DNA from: Paracoccus aminovorans
GTDB taxonomy: Bacteria > Pseudomonadota > Alphaproteobacteria > Rhodobacterales > Rhodobacteraceae
DNA length: 64,000 nt
Direction: 5' to 3'
Assembly (NCBI RefSeq): GCF_900005615.1
Contig: NZ_LN832559.1
Coordinates: forward strand, 2,386,837 to 2,450,836
In this document: positions 46,498-56,042 of the stretch, in pieces
Numbering within the stretch: position 1 is the stretch's first letter
How the letters are laid out: each line of letters begins with the position of its first letter
Position numbers and translations under genes: made by a program
Notes under the pieces: model-generated
The model's input: the letters and a program-made list of their open reading frames with translations, nothing else
The model's database searches: none
Told to the model about the DNA's origin: nothing

Positions 46498-47331
46498 ATG
46501 GCCCTGACAATGCCCACAGCTTGGCGTTATGGCTCCCCCGGTGCGATGCCCCCGGCTGCGGTAAATGCCTTTAATTCCCTCGTTCACTCCATCGCCAGCC
46601 AATCAGAATCGTCTTGGTCGATCTTTGAGATGTTCAAGGCAAAATTTAATGGTGGCCAATCCTGGAGCTCCAGCGAAAGTTGGGCGCTCAGCGACCTCCA
46701 TGGCGCAATGATGTCCGCCGGAAACAATGCCCCAGTGTTTATCAGCGCCTTCTGGGATGGATGCGCACAGATACAATCTGCGCATCCAGAAATCGGCCTT
46801 CCAGACGAAGATATCGTCAACCAGATCCTCTATGAGCATGAAGTGCCCTTCGAAGTAAGGCCCCCAGCCCTGCTGGCACGCCATCCGCAAACCCCCATCG
46901 TCGTCCAGGCGCCGCAGAAATCACTCGGTCAGCGTGCGCATGAGCTTATTCACACCTCACTCGATCAGGCAGACCGCCTTCTTCTCGAACAGCGGCCGCG
47001 ACAGGCGGTGCAGGAAATTCTGTGGCTCCTTGAAACGGTGTCGACGGCATTTCAGGGGCAGGAAAGCGGATCGGGAACGGTCGAAGGAAAATACTTCAAC
47101 GAAATCATCCGCGCCTTGCGCAAAAATAATGGCGGCAGCGCGCTGGCCGAAGCGCTCGGTTGGATGACCAAGATGCACGGGTTCCTCTCTTCGCCCGGCG
47201 GCGGCGGCGTCCGCCATGGCACACAACTCGCGGCCGACGTGTCGCCGTCGCTCAGGGAAGCGCATCTCTACTGCAACCTGACACGAAGCTATATCAGCTA
47301 TCTTCTCGCGGAGTTGGCAGAGCAATCTTGA
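46498..47331 (+). CDS. Abortive-infection Abi-C C-terminal-domain protein
   Basis: The 277-residue protein ends in an Abi-C-like domain: GTVEGKYFNEIIRALRKNNG, then LGWMTKMHGFLSSPGGGGVR and HG. The conserved RK and G-x-RHG positions match that HEPN-type family of abortive-infection proteins. The first 150 residues are variable and may sense the phage. It follows the PIN toxin by 9 bp, so it is probably in the same transcript. Confidence 0.7.
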   Translation: MALTMPTAWRYGSPGAMPPAAVNAFNSLVHSIASQSESSWSIFEMFKAKFNGGQSWSSSESWALSDLHGAMMSAGNNAPVFISAFWDGCAQIQSAHPEIGLPDEDIVNQILYEHEVPFEVRPPALLARHPQTPIVVQAPQKSLGQRAHELIHTSLDQADRLLLEQRPRQAVQEILWLLETVSTAFQGQESGSGTVEGKYFNEIIRALRKNNGGSALAEALGWMTKMHGFLSSPGGGGVRHGTQLAADVSPSLREAHLYCNLTRSYISYLLAELAEQS

Positions 47332-47403
47332 TCGCGCCCCTACACAACGCAGGCAAGTAAAGTTCGAAACAGGAAGCAAAATAACGAGGAACTGAGGGCG
47401 ACC

Positions 47404-48345
47404 ATGGCCGAAGCGAACAAACTACCCCGACGGCTCTACAAATATCGGGGTTTCAGCCACCGCCTGCTGGATATGCTGGTCGCGGACGAGCTTTACTATT
47501 CAGACCCCGGTGACTTCAACGACCCCCTCGACTGCCGCCCAACTCTCGATGCTAACCTCCCCAACGATCAGCTTGAACAGGTTCTAAGCCGTCTGCGCGA
47601 GCAGCGTATCCTCGCCGAGATGCAGGCTGCGGCAAAATCCCTCAAATATCGTGGCCCCAAAACCATCGATCATATCGCGCGGCATAGCCAGAAGGATGCC
47701 GCTCGGCTGCTTGACGAAATCCGCTATCACGCAACCGATCCCAGCTACGAGATCGCTGATCCCCTGCAATCGCTGTTGCGTCAGTATCTCGAAGACGAAT
47801 TGCTTCGCCGCTACGACCGTGGCATCGTTTCGTTCGGAGTCCGCGCCACATGCCCGTTGATGTGGAGCCACTATGGCGATCAGCATAACGGGATTTGTGC
47901 TGGCTACTCTGTTCCGGCCGAAGCGGAAGCCGACCTCAACAAGATCCGCTATGGAGGCAGTCGCAAGGTGATGGCCAGCGATGTGGCCATGATGGAGAAC
48001 GACAGCGCCGCACGACAGCGTGTCGACGAAGCCGTCCTGCTCCGCAAGGCTGCGAGTTGGCGTTATGAGAGGGAATGGCGTCTGATCGGCAAACGCGGCG
48101 CACAGGATTCGCCGCTGGAACTCGAAGAAGTCGTCTTCGGCATTCGCTGCAAATCCTCCGTCAAATTTACAGTCGTTCAGGCCCTGGCAAACCGGGGCCG
48201 CCCCGTGCGCTTTTTCGAGATGCGTGAAGTACCCGGCACGTTTCACCTCCGAAAGTACGCGCTCGACACGGATGAACTTGGAGCGTCCCTGCCCCGGCGA
48301 TCGCGGGCAATTTTTGAGGCTTTTGAAAATCTCGACGAAGAATAA
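47404..48345 (+). CDS. DUF2971-domain protein
   Basis: The 313-residue protein shows the ordered DUF2971 landmarks: PRRLYKYRGFS at the start, YYSDPGDFNDPLDCRP, CPLMWSHYGDQHNGICAGYS in the middle and ASWRYEREWRLIGKRG. The function is unknown, but the family is common in defence islands. It lies between Abi-C and TrlF genes on the same strand. Confidence 0.82.
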   Translation: MAEANKLPRRLYKYRGFSHRLLDMLVADELYYSDPGDFNDPLDCRPTLDANLPNDQLEQVLSRLREQRILAEMQAAAKSLKYRGPKTIDHIARHSQKDAARLLDEIRYHATDPSYEIADPLQSLLRQYLEDELLRRYDRGIVSFGVRATCPLMWSHYGDQHNGICAGYSVPAEAEADLNKIRYGGSRKVMASDVAMMENDSAARQRVDEAVLLRKAASWRYEREWRLIGKRGAQDSPLELEEVVFGIRCKSSVKFTVVQALANRGRPVRFFEMREVPGTFHLRKYALDTDELGASLPRRSRAIFEAFENLDEE

Positions 48346-48465
48346 CGTCAAGCTTGATAGAAAGAATTGTTATAAAACAACTTGTGGATGCTAAGCATCT
48401 CATGAATCACATGAATTCGGACAGAGCATAGGCCATCTATTTCTGCCGATACACGCGGAGGGGCA

Positions 48466-51438
48466 ATGATCGGCAGAGGTTCGCAGTGGCGGCGTTGGGA
48501 GCCGCATATCCATGCACCGGGGACAATCCTGAACAATCAGTTCGGTGGTGGCGATCCCTGGGAGGCCTATCTGACATCTCTGGAACGCTGCTCACCCGCA
48601 ATCGGTGCCATAGCTGTTACCGACTACTATGTCACAGACACCTATGAGGAAGTGTTGCGGCGCAAGCAGGCGGGGCGCTTGCCCAACGTCCAGCTCATCT
48701 TTCCAAATGTCGAACTGCGGCTCGACATCGCCGCCAAGACCGGCTTCGTCAACATGCACCTGCTGGTCAGTCCGGAAGATCCCAATCATTTGGCCGAACT
48801 GCATCGCATTCTCCAGCGATTGCAGTTCCAGGCGCATGGGGACACCTACAACTGCACGCGCAACGATCTGATTGCTCTTGGCAAACGCGCCGACACCGCC
48901 ATCATCGACGATGGCGCGGCTCTGCGCCACGGTGCCACGCAGTTCAAGGTCAACTTCGCTCAACTGCGCCAGGTGCTACGAGACAGCGACTGGGCCAAGA
49001 CAAACATTTTGGTCGCGGTGGCCGGCGCAGCGGGAGATGGAACGTCGGGGTTGCGGCAGGCGGCCGAGGCGACGATGCGCCAGGAGATCGAGCGGTTTGC
49101 TCACATCATCTTCTCAAGCAGCCCCGCGCAACGTGAATTCTGGTTCGGCAAAAGGGGCGTCAACGTTGAGAAACTGCGCGAGGACTATGATGGGTGTAAG
49201 CCATGTCTGCATGGCAGCGACGCACATGACCAGAAAACCGTCGGGCAGCCAGTGGAGGAGCGCTTTTCATGGATCAAGGGTGGTCTCGAGTTCGATGCCC
49301 TGCGCCAAGCCTGCATTGATCCGGAAGGACGCGCTTACGTCGGAACCGAACCGCCGCGAACCGCTATGCCCTCGCAAGTCATTTCGCACATCTCCATTGC
49401 TGATGCAGATTGGGCCGCGACTCCCGAAATCCCTCTCAACCCCGGCCTGGTAGCGATCATCGGGGCTCGTGGTTCCGGAAAAACGGCACTCGCCGATATG
49501 ATAGCTGCTGGATGCGATGCCATCACGCCATCTGGATGGAGCGCCAGCGAGAATGCTAGTCCCTCCTTCCTTGTCCGCGCCCGCGAGCTGGTCGGCAACG
49601 CGACGGCCACGTTGACCTGGGGCGGTGGCGCCACCACAACGCGCGCGCTCGATGGTCGGGACGCCAACAATCATCTGTCCTTTCCGCGCGCCCGATATTT
49701 GTCGCAGCAATTCGTGGAAGAGCTCTGCTCTTCCGGCGGCTTCTCGGACGGTCTCATCGCCGAGATCGAACGGGTGATTTTCGAATCCCACTCCGACGAT
49801 CAGCGGGACGGTGCGATCGACTTCGCCGAGTTGCGCAGCCACAGGACAAGTCGCTTCCAGCAAGCCCGTGAGCGAGAAGCCGAAGCTATTGCCGAGATTT
49901 CCGATCGCATCGCCACAGAACTGGAAAAGGAAAGTTCTGTCCCGACTCTGAATGCGCAGGTGACCCAGAAAGCCGGCCTGATCAAAAGCTACAATGAAGA
50001 TCTCGCCAAACTCGTCGTCAAGGGCACCGAAGCTCAGGCACAACGGCACACACAACTCAGTCAGGCCGTGCAGGCGGTACGCGGCAAGATCCAGGGATTC
50101 GGCAATCAGCGGCGGACCTTCCTCGCCCTGCAGGATGAGGTGAAAAGCACCCGAGCTACCAAGGCGCCCGAATTGTTGCGGCAGGCCAGGGAACGCCATC
50201 AGCAGGGCCATATGAACGATCAACAGTGGGACGAATTCCTGCTGGTGTACAAAGGCGATGTCGACAAGAGTCTGGCGGGCTACGTCACATGGGCCGATCA
50301 GCAGATTGCTGCTCTCAATGGTCCTCCCCTGCCATCGGGCATTCCCACGCCCCCCATAGCCGACAGCGCCGATCTTTCCACGCTCACCCTCAACGTCCTT
50401 CAAGCCGAGATGACGCGGCTCGAAGCCTTGGTCAGCGCGGACAAGCTGGTCCGGGACCAGTATTCAGCGCTTTCACTCCGCATTGGGCAGGAAAACACCG
50501 CCCTTCAGAACCTGCAAGCCCGTCTCACCGATGCCCAGGGCGCCGCGACCCGCAAGAAAGACCTGCAAACCGAACGTGATGCGGCCTATGGCCGTGTGTT
50601 TGAAGCTATCATCAATGAACAGACGGCGCTCGCCAGTCTCTACGCACCGCTCATGAGCCGTCTGGCAGCCTCATCGGGAACTTTGCAAAAACTCGGCTTT
50701 TCCGTGCGCCGTATCGTTGATGTCGAAGCCTGGGGAACGATTGCGGAAGAGAAACTTCTCGACCGCAGAAAGGCCGGTCCCTTCAATGGCCGTGGATCGC
50801 TGATCCAATTGGCCAATAGTGCGCTCAAGCCGGCCTGGGAGAATGGGACGGCAGCGGACGTGCAAGCCGCAATGGCCGCGTTCATCTCAACGTACCTGCG
50901 AGACTTGATCGGACACGCGCCCATTGCTCAAGCGCAACAGGCTGAGTTTCGGGCCTGGCTCAAAGAGTTTGCCCACTGGCTGTTTGCGACTGACCATATC
51001 TCCGTACGCTATGAGATTGTCTATGACGGCATCGATATCCGTAAACTCTCGCCTGGGACGAGAGGGATTGTGCTTTTGCTTCTGTATCTCGCACTGGACG
51101 ACGCAGACGACCGACCACTCATCATCGACCAGCCAGAGGAAAATCTCGATCCTAAGTCCGTCTTCGATGAACTCGTCTCGCTGTTCATCGCGGCCAAATC
51201 CAAACGGCAGGTCATCATGGTCACCCACAACGCGAACCTTGTGATCAACACCGACGCGGATCAGATCATTGTCGCAGAGGTTGGCCCGCATCAGATCGGC
51301 GGCTTGCCGCCCATCACTTACAAGGCAGGCGGCCTGGAAAACGCAGATATCCGCAAAGCCGTGTGCGATATTCTTGAAGGCGGTGAAGAAGCATTTCGAG
51401 AGCGTGCTCGCCGACTTCGTGTCAGGCTGGAGCGATGA
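48466..51438 (+). CDS. TrlF-type PHP-ATPase, candidate defence effector
   Basis: The 990-residue protein joins two domains. Residues 1-300 form a PHP-type phosphoesterase with HIHAPG near residue 14, an IAVTDYYV strand and HGSDAHD near 249, which are metal ligands. From about 325 an SMC/ABC-like ATPase follows: Walker A GARGSGKTALAD near 332-343, a coiled-coil middle (about 440-720), signature-like LSPGTRGIVLLLLYLAL, Walker B PLIIDQPEENLD near 883 and switch VTHNANLV. This matches the TrlF family of PHP-ATPases seen in defence islands. Nuclease activity triggered by ATPase sensing is an inference. Confidence 0.8.
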   Translation: MIGRGSQWRRWEPHIHAPGTILNNQFGGGDPWEAYLTSLERCSPAIGAIAVTDYYVTDTYEEVLRRKQAGRLPNVQLIFPNVELRLDIAAKTGFVNMHLLVSPEDPNHLAELHRILQRLQFQAHGDTYNCTRNDLIALGKRADTAIIDDGAALRHGATQFKVNFAQLRQVLRDSDWAKTNILVAVAGAAGDGTSGLRQAAEATMRQEIERFAHIIFSSSPAQREFWFGKRGVNVEKLREDYDGCKPCLHGSDAHDQKTVGQPVEERFSWIKGGLEFDALRQACIDPEGRAYVGTEPPRTAMPSQVISHISIADADWAATPEIPLNPGLVAIIGARGSGKTALADMIAAGCDAITPSGWSASENASPSFLVRARELVGNATATLTWGGGATTTRALDGRDANNHLSFPRARYLSQQFVEELCSSGGFSDGLIAEIERVIFESHSDDQRDGAIDFAELRSHRTSRFQQAREREAEAIAEISDRIATELEKESSVPTLNAQVTQKAGLIKSYNEDLAKLVVKGTEAQAQRHTQLSQAVQAVRGKIQGFGNQRRTFLALQDEVKSTRATKAPELLRQARERHQQGHMNDQQWDEFLLVYKGDVDKSLAGYVTWADQQIAALNGPPLPSGIPTPPIADSADLSTLTLNVLQAEMTRLEALVSADKLVRDQYSALSLRIGQENTALQNLQARLTDAQGAATRKKDLQTERDAAYGRVFEAIINEQTALASLYAPLMSRLAASSGTLQKLGFSVRRIVDVEAWGTIAEEKLLDRRKAGPFNGRGSLIQLANSALKPAWENGTAADVQAAMAAFISTYLRDLIGHAPIAQAQQAEFRAWLKEFAHWLFATDHISVRYEIVYDGIDIRKLSPGTRGIVLLLLYLALDDADDRPLIIDQPEENLDPKSVFDELVSLFIAAKSKRQVIMVTHNANLVINTDADQIIVAEVGPHQIGGLPPITYKAGGLENADIRKAVCDILEGGEEAFRERARRLRVRLER

Positions 51439-51590
51439 CAATTTTGCGGGCGGCCTAATGGCCGCCCATTCCCAGAGCAGCAGGCGCACGGCTTCCTGGG
51501 GCCTGATATCGTTCTGATCGCTATCGACAAAAGCAAGCGTCCCGCACCATGACTTACATCGCTATGATATGGAGCCAACTCTCCACGCTT

Positions 51591-52085
51591 TCAGATTGGC
51601 AAATCTTCCCAGCGGATACGGAGATAGCGGCCTGATCGTTTCGGCAACTGCTTTCGCTCAATCATTCGGCCCGAGACCTGAAATTCCGCATTAATCTTGA
51701 CCACGAGCAGCTTGTTGAAATGGCGTGACGTATCAACCATGACGACATCCTTGCTCTTGAATGGCGTAATGGTCTTGATCTCGACATGGTCATTGCCGAG
51801 CCGTCCGTCAGAACCCTGCGCATAGGTGCGGTTCAGCTTGATCCCATAGGTGATAGCCCCGAAGAGCTCACCGATATCGCCGTAGACGGAAAGATGCAGC
51901 CCCGTTTCCAGATGGTAGCTCTCGGCGAGCGAGGTCAGATCCTCAAAATAGGGTATCATCGAACGGATGGCGTTCGGATATTTGGCACCCCATTCCTTGT
52001 GCCGCAGTTGCTCATCAATCTCTGACCAGGTTACCCATTCCCCGTCATCATAAAACGCGCGATCAGACCAGTTGATCTCTTCCAT
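51591..52085 (-). CDS. PD-(D/E)XK-like protein of unknown function
   Basis: The 164-residue protein has YGDIGELFGAITYGIKLNRT, then GSDGRLGNDHVEIKTITPF. This is the alpha-helix Glu followed by D...ExK of a PD-(D/E)XK nuclease core. KLLVVKINAEF supplies the next strand. It lacks any DNA-recognition domain, so it may be a restriction-enzyme-like partner or effector. It converges on the trlF gene with a 152-bp gap. Confidence 0.6.
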   Translation of the reverse strand: MEEINWSDRAFYDDGEWVTWSEIDEQLRHKEWGAKYPNAIRSMIPYFEDLTSLAESYHLETGLHLSVYGDIGELFGAITYGIKLNRTYAQGSDGRLGNDHVEIKTITPFKSKDVVMVDTSRHFNKLLVVKINAEFQVSGRMIERKQLPKRSGRYLRIRWEDLPI

Positions 52086-52224
52086 TTACATTATCCAGAA
52101 ATGCTGACGTGAATATCGCCCAACAACCATCATTCAAACTACTACCTCTTTCTTAACAACCAACGGAATACCCTTCGCCTGACACAAGGCCCGGACGGGC
52201 GGAAGCAATATTTATGGAGATGTT

Positions 52225-52254
52225 GGGGGAAAGCCTTCCCATAAGCGCTAACTT
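52225..52254 (+). repeat. 30-bp terminal inverted repeat, left copy
   Basis: It begins GGGGGAAAGC and ends GCGCTAACTT, and matches the right copy at 56302-56331 in inverted orientation with 28 of 30 positions identical. A GGGG start and this length resemble the ends of Tn3-family elements. No 5-bp target duplication is seen (ATGTT left, TGGTC right). Confidence 0.7.
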
Positions 52255-52286
52255 TGGGGTGGACGGCAGGAATCGGTCTGTGATTC

Positions 52287-53603
52287 ATGAGGAGGATGGA
52301 CTCCGATACCCATCCCCATTTCGACATCGCGTGGCGTGAGCTGCTGTCCCGTTTGCCGGACAATCTGGATCTTGACAAAAGCGCGCGTGAGCATGGCGCG
52401 GTAAAACGTAGAAGGGTAGTGCGGGATGGCGCGACCATGTTGCGGTTGGCGCTAGCCTATGGACCAGGCAGGATGAGCCTACGGTCTGCTGCTGCGTGGG
52501 CGGCTGGATGCGATATCGCACATTTGTCCGATGTCGCGCTGTTGAAGCGCCTCAAAGGGGCAGAAGACTGGTTGAGCTATATCGCCGCATCCTTGCTTAA
52601 CGACGATATCCGCAGCCGGAATGGCGAGCGACGGCTGCGAATAGTAGATGGCAGCGTGATCCGCTCGTCGGGCAAGGGCGGCACGGACTGGCGCCTGCAC
52701 GCAACATATGATCCGGCACGAGGGAGGTTCAGCCAGCTTGAGATCAGCGATACGCATGGCGGGGAGAGCTTATCGCGCCATGAATTCGAGAAGGGCGATC
52801 TCGTGCTTGGAGACCGAGGATATGCTCGGACACCCGGACTGCTGCATGTGCGCGAAATGGGAGCGGACTTCATTATGCGGATCGGATGGTCGACGATCCG
52901 GTTGCTGACACCGAACGGCGCACGCCTGGACTGGAACGCGGTCTACGCTGGTATGCAACCCGGCGACATCGCCGAACACGAGGTATTGGTTGATCATTCC
53001 GGCCGCAAACGCGAGTTGAGTGGCGCCTCGACATTCCGCGCCCGTTTAATCATTCGGCGCAAGGACGTGGCTTCGTCAGAACGGGCGCGCAAGGCGATAT
53101 TGTTTGACCACCGAAGGAAACAGCGGGTGGCCGCACACCCCAACCCTTTGACAGTCGCTTCGGCGGATTTCCTACTATTACTGACTTCGGCTTCCGTAGA
53201 GGAAATTTCTGCGGACAATGCGATCGCGACCTATCGCCTACGGTGGCAGATCGAACTGGCGTTCAAACGGCTCAAGAGCGGACTCGGGATCGATGCGCTT
53301 CCGGCGCGTGACAGCCAACTCGCTCGCTCATGGCTCGCGGCATACCTAATTGTTGGATTGCTGATCGACGAGGCTGTCGCCGACAGCCTCGCTTTTCCCC
53401 CCGCGTCGTCGGCGCAAACAGGCGCACACCTGTCGCTGTGGCGAATGCAGAAATTTATAAGGAACGCGCTCTTGGTCGCGATCTTTGGAGAGCCTCGGCT
53501 CTCCCGGGTCGGTCAAAGCCTCGCAGGCGCCGCCAGAACGCTCTTCGAGCCACCCCGACGAAGGTTATCGCAGTTCAGTCAGCTGCGCGCTCTGCCCATT
53601 TGA
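52287..53603 (+). CDS. IS4-family transposase
   Basis: The 438-residue transposase has DDE-type residues in LRIVDGSVIRSSGKGGTDWR, GDLVLGDRGYARTPG and RLRWQIELAFKRLKSGLG (the YREK-like motif). The frame is intact. It lies 32 bp inside the left 30-bp repeat; no second terminal repeat specific to the IS could be located with confidence. It may have brought, or inserted into, the repeat-bounded unit. Confidence 0.9.
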   Translation: MRRMDSDTHPHFDIAWRELLSRLPDNLDLDKSAREHGAVKRRRVVRDGATMLRLALAYGPGRMSLRSAAAWAAGCDIAHLSDVALLKRLKGAEDWLSYIAASLLNDDIRSRNGERRLRIVDGSVIRSSGKGGTDWRLHATYDPARGRFSQLEISDTHGGESLSRHEFEKGDLVLGDRGYARTPGLLHVREMGADFIMRIGWSTIRLLTPNGARLDWNAVYAGMQPGDIAEHEVLVDHSGRKRELSGASTFRARLIIRRKDVASSERARKAILFDHRRKQRVAAHPNPLTVASADFLLLLTSASVEEISADNAIATYRLRWQIELAFKRLKSGLGIDALPARDSQLARSWLAAYLIVGLLIDEAVADSLAFPPASSAQTGAHLSLWRMQKFIRNALLVAIFGEPRLSRVGQSLAGAARTLFEPPRRRLSQFSQLRALPI

Positions 53604-53778
53604 GCGGCGTGCGACAGGGCGTTGCGATAACTGACATCGATAGTCAGGGGTCAGGCAGGTTCCAAGCGGCGGACCAAGACTAGTGACCCTTTGTTGCTGC
53701 CCCAAAAACGACCGAGATACCGGAAAGCCAACCTCTTCCCGAAACTCGTCTGACCACGATTTGGGAAGATCGAATCAC

Positions 53779-54672
53779 TTACGCAGCAGTGGTCATCTGA
53801 GCTCGCGCCTGTCGAACATCTCGGGCGGGTGGGAGGCCAAACATGCGGCCATATTCACGCGTGAACTGCGGAACGCTCTCGTATCCCACGCCGTAGGCGG
53901 CATCGCTGATCGCCTCGCCCAGTGAGAGCATTCGGCGCCGCGCCTCGATGAGCCGAAGCTGCTTTTGAAACTGTAGCGGCGACAAAGACGTGATGCTGCG
54001 GAAATGGACGTGGAAGGCGGACAGGCTCATCCCGGCCACCTCGGCCAGCGCTTCGACCTTCACCAGCTCGGCATAATGCGCGCGGAGCATGGCGACGGCG
54101 CGCGCGATCCGCTGGGCGTGGCTGTCGGTAACGCCAAGCGCCCGGATCGCGCCGCCATGCCGGCCGCTGAGCAGCCAGTAATGTAGCTCGCGCTTGAGCT
54201 GCGGTCCCAACACCGCCAGCGTTGCGGGGCGGTCGAGCAGGCGTAGCAGTCGCAAGGCCGCGTCCGCGACTTCCGTCTCGGTCGGATCGACCCTGACCGG
54301 GCGATCTGCCTCGAACGGCGCCGCGCCGATCTCGTCTACCAAGCCCGCGATAATGGCAGGATCGAGTTCGAGAACGAGGGAATAATAAGGCAAGACGCGG
54401 GTCGCCGTCGTGATCTGGCTGACGGTCGGCACGTCGGTGGTGACAAGCAGGGAATCGCCCGCGCCGAAGTCGAAGGTGGCGCTGCCCATCGTCACACGTT
54501 TGCTACCTTGCAGTACCAGCGCCACCAAAGGCTTCGACACCGCATATTGCAGCATCGTCGGCGCCGTCTCACGCAGGATCACCAGCCCTTCCACCGGTGT
54601 CGTCGCGACGCCGGCATGGTCGGCATGGGCGTCGGCAAAGCGCCGTGCATAGTCGAGGAGCGGACCTGTCAT
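53779..54672 (-). CDS. AraC-family regulator (AraC_N type)
   Basis: The 297-residue protein has the AraC-type N-terminal sensor (LVALVLQGSKRVTMGSATFD, SLLVTTDVPTVSQITTATRV) and a C-terminal DNA-binding domain (EALAEVAGMSLSAFHVHFRS, SPLQFQKQLRLIEARRRM, GYESVPQFTREYGRMFG). It is divergent from an SDR gene with a 131-bp spacer; regulators of this type commonly activate adjacent SDR or oxidoreductase genes. Confidence 0.92.
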   Translation of the reverse strand: MTGPLLDYARRFADAHADHAGVATTPVEGLVILRETAPTMLQYAVSKPLVALVLQGSKRVTMGSATFDFGAGDSLLVTTDVPTVSQITTATRVLPYYSLVLELDPAIIAGLVDEIGAAPFEADRPVRVDPTETEVADAALRLLRLLDRPATLAVLGPQLKRELHYWLLSGRHGGAIRALGVTDSHAQRIARAVAMLRAHYAELVKVEALAEVAGMSLSAFHVHFRSITSLSPLQFQKQLRLIEARRRMLSLGEAISDAAYGVGYESVPQFTREYGRMFGLPPARDVRQARAQMTTAA

Positions 54673-54803
54673 GGTCGACTAAATACGGCACGCGACCGGA
54701 TGCGGCAACCGATCTGGACGATCAGGCAATTTTTCCGGCCGATCGCGCAACAGCGGCGTGGCGGTGGGATGCATAAGGCTGGCAACACCAACCGGAGGCT
54801 TGC

Positions 54804-55559
54804 ATGACCACCATTTCCCTCGTTACCGGCGGCAGCCGTGGCCTCGGCCGCAATACCGCCATCAGCATTGCTCGCCATGGCGGCGACGTGATCCTCACCT
54901 ATAATAGCGGCAAGGACAACGCCGATGCGGTCGTTGCCGAGATCGAGGCGCTGGGCCGCAAGGCGGTCGCGTTGCAGCTCGACACCGGCAGCGTCTCGAC
55001 CTTCCCGTCCTTCATTGAGAAGCTGCGCGGGGCGCTGACCACCACCTTCGGGCGCGAGCGCGTCGACCACCTCGTCAACAACGCCGGCCACGGCGAGATG
55101 GCGGACTTCGCCGCCACCACGGAGGAGCAGTTCGACAAGCTGTTCTCGGTCCACGTCAAGGGCGTATTCTTTCTGACGCAGGCGCTGCTTCCCGTGCTGG
55201 CCGATGGCGGGCGGATCGTGAACTTCTCGTCCGGCCTGACCCGTGTGTCGTTCCCCGGCTTCTCGGCCTACTCGGCCGCCAAGGGGGCGATCGAGGTGTT
55301 GACCGTCTACATGGCAAAGGAGTTGGGCGCACGCGGCATCACCGCCAACACGGTCGCCCCCGGCGCGATCGAGACCGACTTCCTGGGCGGCGCGGTGCGG
55401 GACATTCCCGACTACAACACCGCCTTCGCCGGCATGACCGCGCTCGGCCGCGTCGGCCTGCCCGACGATGTCGGGCCGATGGTTGCGAGCCTGCTCGGCC
55501 CCGACAACCGCTGGGTCAACGGCCAGCGCATCGAGGTGTCGGGCGGCCAGACGATCTGA
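54804..55559 (+). CDS. Short-chain dehydrogenase/reductase
   Basis: The 251-residue classical SDR has the cofactor motif TGGSRGLGRNTAI, the NNAGHGE strand, the catalytic Ser in NFSSG and the YxxxK in YSAAKGAIEVL. The C-terminal part (GRVGLPDDVGPMVASLLGPD) is typical of the 3-oxoacyl-ACP reductase-like group. It is divergent from the AraC regulator and 54 bp before a tautomerase gene. The substrate is unknown. Confidence 0.93.
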   Translation: MTTISLVTGGSRGLGRNTAISIARHGGDVILTYNSGKDNADAVVAEIEALGRKAVALQLDTGSVSTFPSFIEKLRGALTTTFGRERVDHLVNNAGHGEMADFAATTEEQFDKLFSVHVKGVFFLTQALLPVLADGGRIVNFSSGLTRVSFPGFSAYSAAKGAIEVLTVYMAKELGARGITANTVAPGAIETDFLGGAVRDIPDYNTAFAGMTALGRVGLPDDVGPMVASLLGPDNRWVNGQRIEVSGGQTI

Positions 55560-55613
55560 GGCCCACCAGCGGATGCCGCTCGGCGGCATCCGCTCCATAC
55601 CGGAGGCGCTACC

Positions 55614-56042
55614 ATGCCGAAGCTCATCATCCACTCGCCTGTCGGCACCTTCAATGCGGCCGATCGCCAGCGTGTCGCTGGCAACCTCGCAACCCTGGGC
55701 CTGGACTGCGAGGCGCTTCAGCCCTCGCCGATGGTGCGTAGCACCGTGTGGACGTACTTCGCCGATTACGCGGCGGATGCCGTGTTCATGGGCGACGAAC
55801 CCGCGCGCCTGCCCGTCGTGACACTCCAGATATATGTGCTGGCCGGTGGACTGGATGCTGCCGGCAAGCGCCGGCTCATTGATGGCGCAACCGCCATCCT
55901 TGATCGGCGGCCGGACGGCACAGCGGTCGCCCCGGTGTACGTCGTCATTCACGAGGTTGCGGAGCAAAATTGGGGCATCTTCGGAAAACAAGCCGACCTT
56001 ACCGCGCTGCGGGCGAGCCCACCGGATGCGCCGGCGATCTGA
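55614..56042 (+). CDS. Tautomerase-family protein
   Basis: The 142-residue protein has Pro at position 2 (MPKLIIHSPVGTF), the catalytic residue of tautomerases after removal of Met, and a second half with LQIYVLAGGLDAAGKRRLID and VYVVIHEVAEQNWGIFGKQ. It is longer than 4-oxalocrotonate tautomerase (62 residues), like the cis-3-chloroacrylic acid dehalogenase/MIF-like members. It follows the SDR gene and is probably cotranscribed. Confidence 0.85.
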   Translation: MPKLIIHSPVGTFNAADRQRVAGNLATLGLDCEALQPSPMVRSTVWTYFADYAADAVFMGDEPARLPVVTLQIYVLAGGLDAAGKRRLIDGATAILDRRPDGTAVAPVYVVIHEVAEQNWGIFGKQADLTALRASPPDAPAI

